A stretch of DNA of 64,000 bases, from the NCBI GenBank assembly GCA_965247175.1, contig OZ252006.1, positions 4,030,001-4,094,000 of the forward strand, given 5' to 3'. The position numbers and the translations under genes are program-made. The notes beneath the pieces were generated by a model. The model saw only the letters and a list, made by a program, of their open reading frames with translations, was not told where the DNA came from and ran no database searches. Shown piece by piece: positions 42,062 to 50,467 of this stretch; position 1 is the first letter of the stretch, and each line of letters starts with the position of its first letter. Origin of the DNA: JANQMX01 sp965247175 (GTDB taxonomy: Bacteria > Pseudomonadota > Alphaproteobacteria > Kiloniellales > DSM-21159).

Positions 42062-42823
42062 CTAAGAAGGCATATCTTCTGAAAAGCCCCGGGATTCCCT
42101 CGTTTTCGGCCCATTCTCATCCACCAGTCTTGCGCTTGCGTTTTCGATGCGCTCCCTAAGCTCGGTCATGAAGGCCTCGCGGGGCAGACCGGGTGGAATG
42201 GGGGGCAGGAACTCCAGTGTGATGGTGCCCGGGCGCTTGTAGAAGGCTTGCCGGCCCCAGAACAGCCCGGAATTCAGCGCGACGGGCACGACCGGCAGCT
42301 TGAGGGACTTATAGAGCGCGGCGACACCGGCGTGGTAGGGCCGCTGCTCGCCCGGGGGGGTCCGGGTGCCTTCCGGATAAATCACGATCGGCCGGTCCTC
42401 GGCGATCGCAGTCTTGGCCTTGGCTACCATGTCCTTCAGCGCCTTGGCGCCGCCGCGGCGGTCGATGGCAATCTGGCCGCTACGCTGGAGATACCAGCCG
42501 AAGAGCGGCAGGGAGAGCAGTTCCCGCTTCATTACGCAGCTGGCGAAGCTGAGCGCGATGTTGGGCAGCACCATGGTCTCCCAGGCCGACTGGTGCTTGC
42601 AGGCGACGAGGCAGGGGCCGTCCGGCAAGTTGTCCCTGCCGACGATGCGATAGTCGAGGCGGCAGATCAGTTTGAGGCCGAACAGGGTCAGCCGTGTCCA
42701 GAGATGGCTGTAGCGCATGACCCAACGCCACGGCATGGCGAGGATCGGCAGGCCGACCACCGCCATCACCGCGGTCAGCAGATAGAAGTAGAGGTTGAAG
42801 AGCAGGGAGCGAAGAAAGGTCAT
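42062..42823 (-). CDS. plsC: 1-acyl-sn-glycerol-3-phosphate acyltransferase
   Basis: 253 residues. An N-terminal membrane helix (about 6-29) is followed by the acyltransferase HX4D-type motif as CKHQSAWET (His77, with Glu82 in place of Asp, a known variant), block II KRELLSLPLFGW, and block III YPEGTRTPPG. It adds the second acyl chain in phosphatidic acid synthesis at the inner membrane. It overlaps the DUF218 gene stop by four bases (ATGA), so the two are coupled. Confidence 0.94.
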   Translation of the reverse strand: MTFLRSLLFNLYFYLLTAVMAVVGLPILAMPWRWVMRYSHLWTRLTLFGLKLICRLDYRIVGRDNLPDGPCLVACKHQSAWETMVLPNIALSFASCVMKRELLSLPLFGWYLQRSGQIAIDRRGGAKALKDMVAKAKTAIAEDRPIVIYPEGTRTPPGEQRPYHAGVAALYKSLKLPVVPVALNSGLFWGRQAFYKRPGTITLEFLPPIPPGLPREAFMTELRERIENASARLVDENGPKTRESRGFSEDMPS

Positions 42824-43458
42824 GTCCGTGCCGACAGCGCATTCAGCAGCTCGACGAAAAACAGGCGCACGCGGGTCAAGAGGAACTTATTGTATTCCTG
42901 AAAGATGTCATCGGCTGAGCGGGCCCAGTAGCCGATCAGGCTATGCCGTCCCTGCTGACGATAGACAGGATGCGGGACGATGGTCTGGTCGGGCATGGCA
43001 TGGTGGAACAGCAGCAGGCTGCGCGGCATGTGCTGGGCCGAGGTGACCAGCGTAAAGGAGTCGAAATCGTTCGCCTTAATCCAGGCGGCGGTTTCTTCCG
43101 CGTTGCCGACGGTATCCTGCGCTTCGTAGCCCAGGGTGATGCAGCAGAGCATCTCGTCTGGTTGGCGTTGGGCCATCTGCAGGAGCTGCTGCACTTCGAC
43201 GCCGCGATAGACGCCGGAAATGAAGAGCTTCCGTCCGCGCTCCCGGTCCAGCAAGTCGAGACCCTCGGGGATGCGGCCCACGGCGCCGGTCAGCACCACG
43301 ATGGCGTCGGTTGGCGGCTCCTGGCCGTCCGGCCCATCCCAGGGAATGATCTGAACGAACCAGTAGAGACCACCGAGATAGGCGGCTGCTAGAAGCAGCA
43401 GGATCGGCAGGAGCCGCCGCCGCCTGCGTCTTCGCTTGTAGGCCGCCATCAGCCTCAA
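42820..43458 (-). CDS. YdcF/ElyC/SanA family protein (DUF218)
   Basis: 212 residues. A basic stretch (YKRRRRRRRLLP) and one transmembrane helix (about 16-35) lead to a DUF218 domain: DAIVVLTGAVGRIPEGLDLL, KLFISGVYRG, YEAQDTVGNAEETAAW, FTLVTSAQHMPRS. Relatives ElyC and SanA act on envelope biogenesis or vancomycin resistance, with unknown chemistry. It lies between ftsX and plsC on one strand and is coupled to plsC. Confidence 0.92.
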   Translation of the reverse strand: MRLMAAYKRRRRRRRLLPILLLLAAAYLGGLYWFVQIIPWDGPDGQEPPTDAIVVLTGAVGRIPEGLDLLDRERGRKLFISGVYRGVEVQQLLQMAQRQPDEMLCCITLGYEAQDTVGNAEETAAWIKANDFDSFTLVTSAQHMPRSLLLFHHAMPDQTIVPHPVYRQQGRHSLIGYWARSADDIFQEYNKFLLTRVRLFFVELLNALSART

Positions 43459-43467
43459 CGGCTCCGT

Positions 43468-44361
43468 TTACAGACGCGCGAGGTGGCGCAGCACCGTGAT
43501 GCGAGCCGTCAGCGCAGCCACGGCGGCGAAAGCCAGCGGCAGCGCGGAGACCGGCAGCCAGGCACTCAGGCCGACCTGAAAGGGCTGGGCGAAGCTCTCG
43601 TCCGCCGTCACCAAGGCATAGCTGATCGCCGTGATCGTCAGGCCGGCCCCGAGCAGGCCGGCAAGCGCGCCGAACAGCGCTGCGCGCAGGGAGTAGTTCT
43701 GGAACTGGACGGCAATGTAGAGGTCGCGGGCCCCCATGAGATGCAGGAGCTCGATGACGCTGCGGTGGATGGTGAGACTGGTCTGGGTCACGAAGATGAC
43801 GGCCAGCACCGCAGCCGCCATGACCATGAGCAAGACCACCGCGGCGACCAGCTCGATCGAGTCGGCCAGCCGGATGGGGCCGACCAGCCAACGCTGATGG
43901 GTGTCGACGTAGGTGCCGGGCGCGACCTCCTCGAGGCGCTGGCTCAAGTCCTGCAAAACCCCGTCCGAGAGTTCGCCGCTGTCCAAGGTGACGGCGATGA
44001 GAACGGGAAAGCGCATTTCGGCGACCAGCGTCGGGTCATCGATCCAGGGCGCCAGAATATCGGCCATGCCCGCGTCATCCAGCACCTCTGCTTCGCGCAG
44101 ACCCGGCGTATCGGTCAGCACCTTGAGGATCTCGTCGAGGCGCAGCTCATCTTCCACACTGTCCGGGGGCTCGACGTGTGGCACCTGAATAGTCAGCCGC
44201 CCTTCCAAGCCCTGGTCCCAGCGCTCGGCCAGGGCGTTCACCAGCAGCGCCGCGGCGAGCGACAGGGTCGCGAGAAAGGTCATGAAGCCGATGAGCCAGG
44301 GCAGGAACCGGACCGACCTTTCCCGCCCGAGAGGAAGCTGAAGCGGCGGCGTGCCCTTCAT
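43468..44361 (-). CDS. ftsX: cell division protein FtsX
   Basis: 297 residues. Transmembrane helices are near 20-45, 165-190, 212-245 and 262-285, with a large periplasmic loop between the first two, the FtsX topology. The loop carries DTPGLREAEVLDD-type sequence. It forms an ABC-like complex with FtsE that activates septal hydrolases via EnvC-type partners; an envC-like gene lies at 10715-12097. The start overlaps the ftsE stop by four bases. Confidence 0.94.
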   Translation of the reverse strand: MKGTPPLQLPLGRERSVRFLPWLIGFMTFLATLSLAAALLVNALAERWDQGLEGRLTIQVPHVEPPDSVEDELRLDEILKVLTDTPGLREAEVLDDAGMADILAPWIDDPTLVAEMRFPVLIAVTLDSGELSDGVLQDLSQRLEEVAPGTYVDTHQRWLVGPIRLADSIELVAAVVLLMVMAAAVLAVIFVTQTSLTIHRSVIELLHLMGARDLYIAVQFQNYSLRAALFGALAGLLGAGLTITAISYALVTADESFAQPFQVGLSAWLPVSALPLAFAAVAALTARITVLRHLARL

Positions 44362-45107
44362 CCGCCGGCGGCCCCTGCCGCAACGGGATTGGAGGCGTTG
44401 CGCCGGCCAAGGTTCAGCACACCGTCATCGATGCGATAGAAGGGGTAGGGAAAGCGCTGCACCAGGGCTTGATTGTGGGTCGCGATGAAAACCGTGGTGC
44501 CGTTCCGATTGAGCTCCTGAAACAGGAAGAGCAAGCGCATGGCGAGTCGTTCGTCGACGTTGCCCGTCGGCTCGTCGGCGACGAGCAGGCTCGGCCGGCC
44601 AATCACTGCCCTTGCGATGGCGACGCGCTGCTGCTGGCCGCCGGACAGGGTTGCCGGATAGGCCTCGAGACAGTCCGCCAGCCCGACCCACCGCATGAGC
44701 TCGGCCACCTTGGAGTCCAGCGCGCGGCTGGATTCGCCGGAGAGACGTAGAGGGAGGGCGACGTTCTCGAAGGCGTTGAGGTGGGGCAGCAGGCGAAAAT
44801 CCTGAAACACCACGCCGATTCGACGCCGCATGAGGGCCTGCTCATCGCGGTCCAGCGTCTGGACATCGCGGCCGAACAGCATAACCCGCCCTTTTGTCGG
44901 CTTGTTGGCCATGTAGATGCAACGCATGAGCGACGACTTTCCCGCGCCGCTGGGCCCGAGAAGGAAGTGGAATGACCCAGGCTCCAACTCCAGGTCGATT
45001 CCATGCAAGACCTCGGGGCCTTCCCGATAGCGCAGTGAGACCCCTTCGAGACGAACCACGCCCCTTTCGCTCCCGATTCGTTGCGTTGGAGACCCGCAAG
45101 ATGACAT
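44358..45107 (-). CDS. ftsE: cell division ATP-binding protein FtsE
   Basis: 249 residues. ABC ATPase with Walker [11 protein letters not shown]-loop [20 protein letters not shown], signature [14 protein letters not shown], Walker [13 protein letters not shown] and H-loop THN. The N-terminal 17 residues before [11 protein letters not shown] are extra relative to most FtsE proteins, so a later start is possible. It is the first gene of ftsE-ftsX, followed by the DUF218 gene and plsC, and divergent from the DUF3426 gene. Confidence 0.95.
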   Translation of the reverse strand: MSSCGSPTQRIGSERGVVRLEGVSLRYREGPEVLHGIDLELEPGSFHFLLGPSGAGKSSLMRCIYMANKPTKGRVMLFGRDVQTLDRDEQALMRRRIGVVFQDFRLLPHLNAFENVALPLRLSGESSRALDSKVAELMRWVGLADCLEAYPATLSGGQQQRVAIARAVIGRPSLLVADEPTGNVDERLAMRLLFLFQELNRNGTTVFIATHNQALVQRFPYPFYRIDDGVLNLGRRNASNPVAAGAAGG

Positions 45108-45150
45108 TTCGGATCAGCCAGGTAAAGCAAGAGCCCGCGCCGTCTGGCGC

Positions 45151-45180
45151 TTGCTTCGGCGTCGAGCCAATGCGTATAAG
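45151..45180 (+). promoter_or_regulatory. candidate promoter of the DUF3426-cpdR unit
   Basis: TTGCTT (45151-45156), an 18-bp spacer and TATAAG (45175-45180). The leader to the ATG at 45216 would be about 30 bases. Confidence 0.4.
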
Positions 45181-45215
45181 TCGGATTTGCTAATTTACCA
45201 GGACGTTGATTTTTC

Positions 45216-45977
45216 ATGGACGTCTCTTGCCCGAATTGCGCCACGCGCTTTCGCATACCTGAAGGCGCCATCGGAAAAGACGGACGAACTGTTCGTTGCA
45301 GTAAGTGCGGGCACACATGGCATCAGATGCCCGTCGTGGCCGAGCCGGAGGACAGCGCAAAAGCCGACTCGGCTGCCGAAGAGGCAGTCACGGCGGACGA
45401 CGCGGAGGCCGAGGACAGCCCGCCCATTCGCCCTGAGATTCTCGCCGCAGGCGGCGAGATCGATACGCCGCCGCCGATCGGTGGCGACCTGCTGTCGGAT
45501 CGTCCGAGCTTTGAGGCCGAAGCGGCAAAGAGCAAGTCAGGTTCGGGCTTGGCGACCGCGCTTTGGGTGCTGCTGATCGTTGTTGTGGTCGGGGCGCTCG
45601 CGGCGGCCTGGTTCAAGCGAGACTGGATCGTCGTCAACTATCCCGCCGCGGCGCCCATCTACGAGCGGCTCGGACTGGCCGAGGCCGAGGCGCCTTTGCC
45701 CTTGAGGATAGACGACGTCACCTCGATCATACGCCGGGTCGACGGCGAGCGCCGCTACATCATCACCGGCCTCATCCAAAACACCTCCGAGGCGCCTCAC
45801 GCCATTCCGCCGATGCGCGGGCTGATTCTGGGTGAGGGCGGCGAAGAGCTGGTGCGCTGGGACTTTCAGGCCGGCGCCGAAACGCTGGCGGGGCAAAGCA
45901 GCCTGACGTTCGAGACCTCGGTGGCTGCGCCAGAGGGTGCCCAGAACCTCAACATCGAATTCGTCGTCGAAGAGTGA
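45216..45977 (+). CDS. zinc-finger/DUF3426 membrane protein
   Basis: 253 residues. An N-terminal MJ0042-type zinc ribbon has C5-x2-C8 and C28-x2-C31 (VSCPNCATRF, VRCSKCGHTWHQ). An acidic Ala/Glu linker follows (about 45-105), then one transmembrane helix (about 110-130) and a C-terminal DUF3426 domain (RRYIITGLIQNTSEAPHAIP, LTFETSVAAPEGAQNL). The topology is cytoplasmic finger and external beta domain. The function is unknown. Its stop shares a base with the cpdR ATG (TGATG), so the two are translationally coupled. Confidence 0.92.
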   Translation: MDVSCPNCATRFRIPEGAIGKDGRTVRCSKCGHTWHQMPVVAEPEDSAKADSAAEEAVTADDAEAEDSPPIRPEILAAGGEIDTPPPIGGDLLSDRPSFEAEAAKSKSGSGLATALWVLLIVVVVGALAAAWFKRDWIVVNYPAAAPIYERLGLAEAEAPLPLRIDDVTSIIRRVDGERRYIITGLIQNTSEAPHAIPPMRGLILGEGGEELVRWDFQAGAETLAGQSSLTFETSVAAPEGAQNLNIEFVVEE

Positions 45978-46336
45978 TGGCGAGGATTCTCGTTGCGGAA
46001 GACGAGGAGTCGGTCCGCAGCTTCGTCTGCCGTGCGCTGGAAGGCGAAGGCCATGACGTCACCGGCGTGCCCGATGGCAGCGAGGCGCTGCGTGCGCTTT
46101 CGGGCGAGCGTTATGACCTGCTGGTGACGGACATCGTCATGCCGGGGCTCGACGGAATTGCGCTCGCGCTCAAGACGACCAAGGATTATCCGGAGATGCC
46201 AGTGCTGCTGATGACCGGCTATTCAGCCGAGCAGCAGCGGGCGCACAACATGGAAGAGCTGGTTGCTACCGTCCTGCTCAAGCCCTTCTCGCTCAAGCAG
46301 ATCTGCGATGCCGTCGCCGGGGCGTTAGCGAGTTAG
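45977..46336 (+). CDS. cpdR: single-domain response regulator CpdR
   Basis: 119 residues, a receiver domain only. The acidic pocket is Glu8, Asp9 and Glu10 (VAEDEE), phosphoacceptor Asp52 (VTDIVMPGLDG), Thr80 (LLMTGY) and Lys102 (LLKPF). The segment GYSAEQQRAHN is the CpdR fingerprint. In Caulobacter, unphosphorylated CpdR primes ClpXP for degradation of cell-cycle regulators and is controlled by CckA-ChpT. It is coupled to the zinc-finger/DUF3426 gene. A GTG one codon earlier (45974) is an alternative start. Confidence 0.93.
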   Translation: MARILVAEDEESVRSFVCRALEGEGHDVTGVPDGSEALRALSGERYDLLVTDIVMPGLDGIALALKTTKDYPEMPVLLMTGYSAEQQRAHNMEELVATVLLKPFSLKQICDAVAGALAS

Positions 46337-48867
46337 AACTGGCGCAGCAGACGGTCGATGTAGTCGAGCTCGATCAGCGGCCGCTCCGGGTCGCTGCGCC
46401 GCCGCCGCAGCTCCATCAGGATCTCGCGGGCCCGGCGAATCTCCATCTCGTCCGGCACGGTGACATCCTCGTAGGTCTGCGCGCCGGCATTGCTGGAGCT
46501 GCGGCCCAAGGGATCGCGGCCCTGCCCAGGGTTGCTGCCGAGCTGTGAGCCCTCGGAGCCTTCGCCGCCCTGCATCTGCTGGGCGAAGCTCTCCAGCATG
46601 GCCTCCAGTCCCTGGCGTAGCTGATCGAGGGCTTCGGCCTGCGGGTCGATCGCCTGGCGGGCATCGCCTTGGTTCAGCGCGTCACGCGCTTGGCTCATGG
46701 CGCGCTCCGCATTGCCCAGAGGCTGCGGAATGTCCCCCATGCGCTCGGCGAAGTCACGCATCAGCTCACCGAGCTGGCGGCGCAGCGCCTCTTGCGCCTG
46801 GCTCAGCTGCGCGGTCGGGTCACCGCCTTGGGGCTGTTGGCCCTGCTGCGGCGAGCCGAACTGGCCAGGCTGTTGGCCCTGTCCCGGCTGCCGGCCGGAG
46901 CGCTGACCCTGGCGACCCTCCTGACCCTGCTGACTCTGCTGCCCTTGCTGATTCTGCTCCTCGCTTCCCAAGCCTTGCGACTGGCGGAAGCTCTCGTCCA
47001 TCAGCTCCTGCTGGCGGCGCATCATCTGGTCCAGGTCGTTGAGCATGCGGCGCGCTTCTTCGAAGGCGCGGTTCTGCTGAGCGGCCATCGGGTTGGTCTG
47101 CAGATTTTCCAGCACCTGCTGCAGCTGCTCCAGCATCTGGCGCGCCTGGTCGCGCATGCCGCTCTCGGCCAGCCGGCGGGCCTGCTCCAGCATGCGCTGC
47201 AACTCCTGGCTCTCCATGACCTGGGCGTTGGGCGGAAGCTGCGGCAGCTCACCCTGCTGCTGGTTCTGCATCTGCTCCTGCATCTGTTGCGCCAAGGCCT
47301 GCAGGTAGTCATCCAGCGCCTGCTGAAGCTCGTTCATCAGCCGCTCGATCTCTTCGTCGCTGGCGCCTTCTGCCAAGGCCTCCATCAGCTGCCGCTGCAG
47401 CTCGCGCAGGCGCAGTTCGGCGATGGCCGCTTCGCCGTCCTCGATGCGCAGGGCCGTCTCCCAAAGCAGGCGCTGTACGCGGTCGATGGCTTCGGGGCGC
47501 CTGATGTTGGCCAGCTCGCGCTCGGCGATGACGATGGCCAGGGTGACCAGCATGTCGTTGTGATAATGGCTGGGCCTGGATCCGATGGCCGAAAGCGCTT
47601 CCACGACCGGGCCGCGGTCGTCCGGCGCGACGGTCAGCCGCTTGCGCTGCTCAATCAGGGCGCGGGCCACCGGGTGGTTGAAGATCCGCTCCGGCAGCAC
47701 CATCCGGAAGCCTTCGCTGCGCCCGAGCTGCTCGATTTCGTCCATCGCTTCCAGAACGATCTCGACCTCCAGCCCGGCCCAGGGGTGCGGGGTCAGGTCA
47801 TGAAAACTGCGCCCGTCGGCCGATTCCGCGCTGATACTGGGGAGCGGCAGGGAGAGCACGAGCGGCTCTTCGTCCGGCCGTTCGACCAGGCCGATGCTGG
47901 CGTTGGCCTGGGTCACCCCGTAGTCGTCCTCGGCCAGGTACTCGATCTGAAGCGAGTTACGTACGGTCTTGGACGGCGGCGAGAGGTAGTCGATGGTCGG
48001 CGGCAGGTCGGGCTGCAAGGAGAGGGTCCAGTTGGCCAGCGAGCGACCACCTTGGCGGATTTCCAGCGGGCCGTCCTCGGACAGATCCCGCGTCAGGCGA
48101 AAGGCGGTCAGGCCCTGACGCTCAAAGGCGTCCTCTTCCTCACCATAGGCCAGGATGGGCGCGCTCTGGCCGCCGACCACCTGCGCTAGGATCTGGCTGT
48201 TGATCGGGGCTTCGATCGTCCCGCCCTGGGCCACCTCCAACGCGCGGGGCACGGCGCCGGTGTAGGCTGGCGGGTTGACCCATACGGTCACCGCGCTGGC
48301 CGGCGCCACTTCGTTGAGCGACAGGTTCGGGGTCAGAGCCGCGGCGAGGCGACCGCCGATGTTGTCGTAGCTGTTGGCGACGCCGATGGCCAAGAGGCAG
48401 CCAAGTCCGGCCCGCAGGCCCCAGCGGTCGACCAAGGTCCAGCTCGTCCGAGGCGGGGCGACGCGCAAGGAGGGCAGTTGGGCGAGCAGCTTCTCGCGAT
48501 GCCGCTGCCAGAGAACGCGGGCCACCGGCGCATCGCTGACCAGCGAGTCGTCCAAGCCCTCCAGCGGCCGGTGCGGCAGTGCGTTGTCGCGTTCGAGCCG
48601 CCTTTGACCCTGGCGCCGGTCCGGCCAGGCCAGCCGGCGAACGGCGCGATAGAGCGAAGACAGGAACAGCAGCGCGAAGAGCACCAGGAAAGCGCTATGG
48701 AGCCATGGCCCGAGCATGCCCGGCACGCCGAGCAGAGCGAGCCCTATGAACAGTCCGGCAACGGCCAGGGGCGGCCAAAGCGCGGGCCAGAGATCTTCCA
48801 GAAAAAGCGCGAAACGCGCCGCAAAAAGCCGGATCCGAAATGGCGTGGACTCGGCTTCTCTACGCAT
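46333..48867 (-). CDS. large Gln-rich membrane protein, TIGR02302/DUF4175 family
   Basis: 844 residues, a family confined largely to alphaproteobacteria. Two or three N-terminal membrane helices (about 28-70 and near 155-172) precede a beta-rich region (about 185-375) with VWVNPPAYTG and YLSPPSKTVRNSLQIEY, then an extended helical region. From about 520 to 745 the sequence is dominated by Gln, Met, Arg and Glu (MLEQLQQVLENLQ, then GQQSQQGQEGRQGQRSGRQ). Function is unknown. The domain arrangement suggests a large envelope protein. It overlaps the cpdR end by 4 bp, tail to tail. Confidence 0.92.
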   Translation of the reverse strand: MRREAESTPFRIRLFAARFALFLEDLWPALWPPLAVAGLFIGLALLGVPGMLGPWLHSAFLVLFALLFLSSLYRAVRRLAWPDRRQGQRRLERDNALPHRPLEGLDDSLVSDAPVARVLWQRHREKLLAQLPSLRVAPPRTSWTLVDRWGLRAGLGCLLAIGVANSYDNIGGRLAAALTPNLSLNEVAPASAVTVWVNPPAYTGAVPRALEVAQGGTIEAPINSQILAQVVGGQSAPILAYGEEEDAFERQGLTAFRLTRDLSEDGPLEIRQGGRSLANWTLSLQPDLPPTIDYLSPPSKTVRNSLQIEYLAEDDYGVTQANASIGLVERPDEEPLVLSLPLPSISAESADGRSFHDLTPHPWAGLEVEIVLEAMDEIEQLGRSEGFRMVLPERIFNHPVARALIEQRKRLTVAPDDRGPVVEALSAIGSRPSHYHNDMLVTLAIVIAERELANIRRPEAIDRVQRLLWETALRIEDGEAAIAELRLRELQRQLMEALAEGASDEEIERLMNELQQALDDYLQALAQQMQEQMQNQQQGELPQLPPNAQVMESQELQRMLEQARRLAESGMRDQARQMLEQLQQVLENLQTNPMAAQQNRAFEEARRMLNDLDQMMRRQQELMDESFRQSQGLGSEEQNQQGQQSQQGQEGRQGQRSGRQPGQGQQPGQFGSPQQGQQPQGGDPTAQLSQAQEALRRQLGELMRDFAERMGDIPQPLGNAERAMSQARDALNQGDARQAIDPQAEALDQLRQGLEAMLESFAQQMQGGEGSEGSQLGSNPGQGRDPLGRSSSNAGAQTYEDVTVPDEMEIRRAREILMELRRRRSDPERPLIELDYIDRLLRQF

Positions 48868-48926
48868 CGCGTGCTCCCATGTTTCGATCTCTCTGCCGCG
48901 TACCCCGGAAAGCCGCGCGATCGGCG

Positions 48927-50207
48927 TCAGGCATGCACCTTTTCCAGCCAGGGCGGCAGCGCTTCCTGCCGCAGCATCGCTTCATAGTCCAAGCGGGGTT
49001 TAACAACCGCAAAATCCCCTCCACGGACCAGCACCTCGGGTGCTGGAAGCCTTGAATTATAGAGTGACGACATTGTGGCGCCATAGGCGCCGGCCGCGCA
49101 AATCGCCACAAGGTCGCCCGGCGCGAGCTCCGGCAGGGGCCGTTGCTCAGCGAAGATGTCGCCGCTCTCGCAGATCGGACCCACAACATCTTGTGGCAGC
49201 AGCGCTGTATTCGGCGCCGGCTCCGTCACGGGCAGGATGTCATGCCAGGCATCGTAGAGGGTAGGGCGGATGAGATCGTTCATCGCCGCGTCCAGAATCA
49301 GGAAACGGCGGTTTACGCCCTGCTTGGCATAGAGAACGCGGCTGACCAGCAAGCCGGCGTGACCGACGATGGCCCGCCCGGGCTCGAAGATCAGCGGAAT
49401 GCCGAGATGGCCGACCGCCTGCTTGGCGATTTCCGCGTAGGCCGCGAAGTCCGGCGGCGTGCCCTCCTCATAGGAGATGCCGATGCCGCCGCCGAGATCG
49501 AGGCGGCGCATGTCGTAGCCGGCCTCCCGCGACGCCTGGAAAAGCTCGGCCAGCCGGCTGAAGGCGGCGGCGTAGGGCGAGAGATCGGTGAGCTGGGAGC
49601 CGATGTGGACCGCCAAGCCCTCGAGGCGAATGTGGCTGAGGGTTGCGGCCTGTTTCATGACGTCCGGCGCCAGGGCGATGTCGATGCCGAACTTGTTCTC
49701 GGAGGTTCCCGTGGTGATCTTCGCGTGGGTACGGGCATCCACGTCCGGATTGACCCGCAGGGCGATTGCGGCGGTCCGGCCGAGGGAGGCGGCGACCTCG
49801 TTGAGGCGCAGTAGCTCGTCGCGTGACTCTACATTGAACTGGAGAATGCCGGCTTCGAGTCCGGCGCGCATCTCCTCCGCCGTCTTGCCGACACCGGCGA
49901 AGACGATTTTCTGCGGCGGAACCCCGGCCAGCAAGGCCCGGCGCAACTCGCCTTCCGAGACCACGTCCGCGCCGGCCCCCTCATCCAGCAGGGCGCGCAT
50001 GATCGCCAGGCTGGGGTTGGCCTTCATGGAGTAGCAGATCAGCGGGTCGAGGCCGGCCGCGGTCAGGGCCTGCTTCAGGTCGCGCAGCTGGCCGCGCACC
50101 GCACCTTCCGAGTAGAGATAGAACGGCGTGCCGACCTCGGCCGCCAGGGTTTCGATGGCCAGGTCCTCAGCCCAGAGCTGGCCGTCACGATACTGGAATG
50201 GCTGCAT
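48927..50207 (-). CDS. lysA: diaminopimelate decarboxylase
   Basis: 426 residues. PLP-dependent alanine-racemase-like barrel: FYLYSEGAVRGQ, Lys62 in CYSMKANPSLA, FAGVGKTAEEM, HIGSQLTDLSPY, LGGGIGISYE, EPGRAIVGHAG and the C-terminal GPICESGDIFAE with the active-site Cys. It makes lysine from meso-diaminopimelate. It is the last gene of argH-lptM-lysA, the common arrangement, separated from the lipoprotein gene by 3 bp. Confidence 0.97.
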   Translation of the reverse strand: MQPFQYRDGQLWAEDLAIETLAAEVGTPFYLYSEGAVRGQLRDLKQALTAAGLDPLICYSMKANPSLAIMRALLDEGAGADVVSEGELRRALLAGVPPQKIVFAGVGKTAEEMRAGLEAGILQFNVESRDELLRLNEVAASLGRTAAIALRVNPDVDARTHAKITTGTSENKFGIDIALAPDVMKQAATLSHIRLEGLAVHIGSQLTDLSPYAAAFSRLAELFQASREAGYDMRRLDLGGGIGISYEEGTPPDFAAYAEIAKQAVGHLGIPLIFEPGRAIVGHAGLLVSRVLYAKQGVNRRFLILDAAMNDLIRPTLYDAWHDILPVTEPAPNTALLPQDVVGPICESGDIFAEQRPLPELAPGDLVAICAAGAYGATMSSLYNSRLPAPEVLVRGGDFAVVKPRLDYEAMLRQEALPPWLEKVHA

Positions 50208-50210
50208 ACG

Positions 50211-50462
50211 TTATTGGACCGGCTCTATGGTTCGGGTTCTTGGCGCCAGGGGATCGTCGATCAGCGGGGTTCCGCGCGGTGCCAGCCGTGAGCCGGCACG
50301 GTCCTCTTCCCTGCCGCCGGGGACGACCGTCTCCGGGTCCGGGTAGGGCAGGGGATAGGTGTAGAGGTCGTCCTCGCCTTCGGGCGGAACCGGATTGCCC
50401 TCGACCCCGCAGCCGGCGGCGAAGAGCAGACAGGCCAAAGCCAGGCAGGCGGTTCGCGTCAT
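50211..50462 (-). CDS. lptM: small lipoprotein, LptM-like
   Basis: 83 residues. A short hydrophobic signal and lipobox LLFAAGC put the lipidated Cys at 18, followed by GVEGNPVPPE. The CGxxGxPxxP pattern just after the lipidated Cys and the place directly upstream of lysA are typical of LptM (YifL), which helps oxidative maturation of the LPS translocon LptD-LptE. The rest is Pro/Asp-rich and probably disordered. The gene is small, so the name rests on motif and synteny. Confidence 0.75.
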   Translation of the reverse strand: MTRTACLALACLLFAAGCGVEGNPVPPEGEDDLYTYPLPYPDPETVVPGGREEDRAGSRLAPRGTPLIDDPLAPRTRTIEPVQ

Positions 50463-50467
50463 CTCGC

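Noticed and set aside
46669..48189. A 506-codon Leu-rich plus-strand frame that looks like a membrane protein.
   Set aside because: Antisense of the Gln-rich DUF4175 region; CAG/CTG codons read in reverse give Leu.
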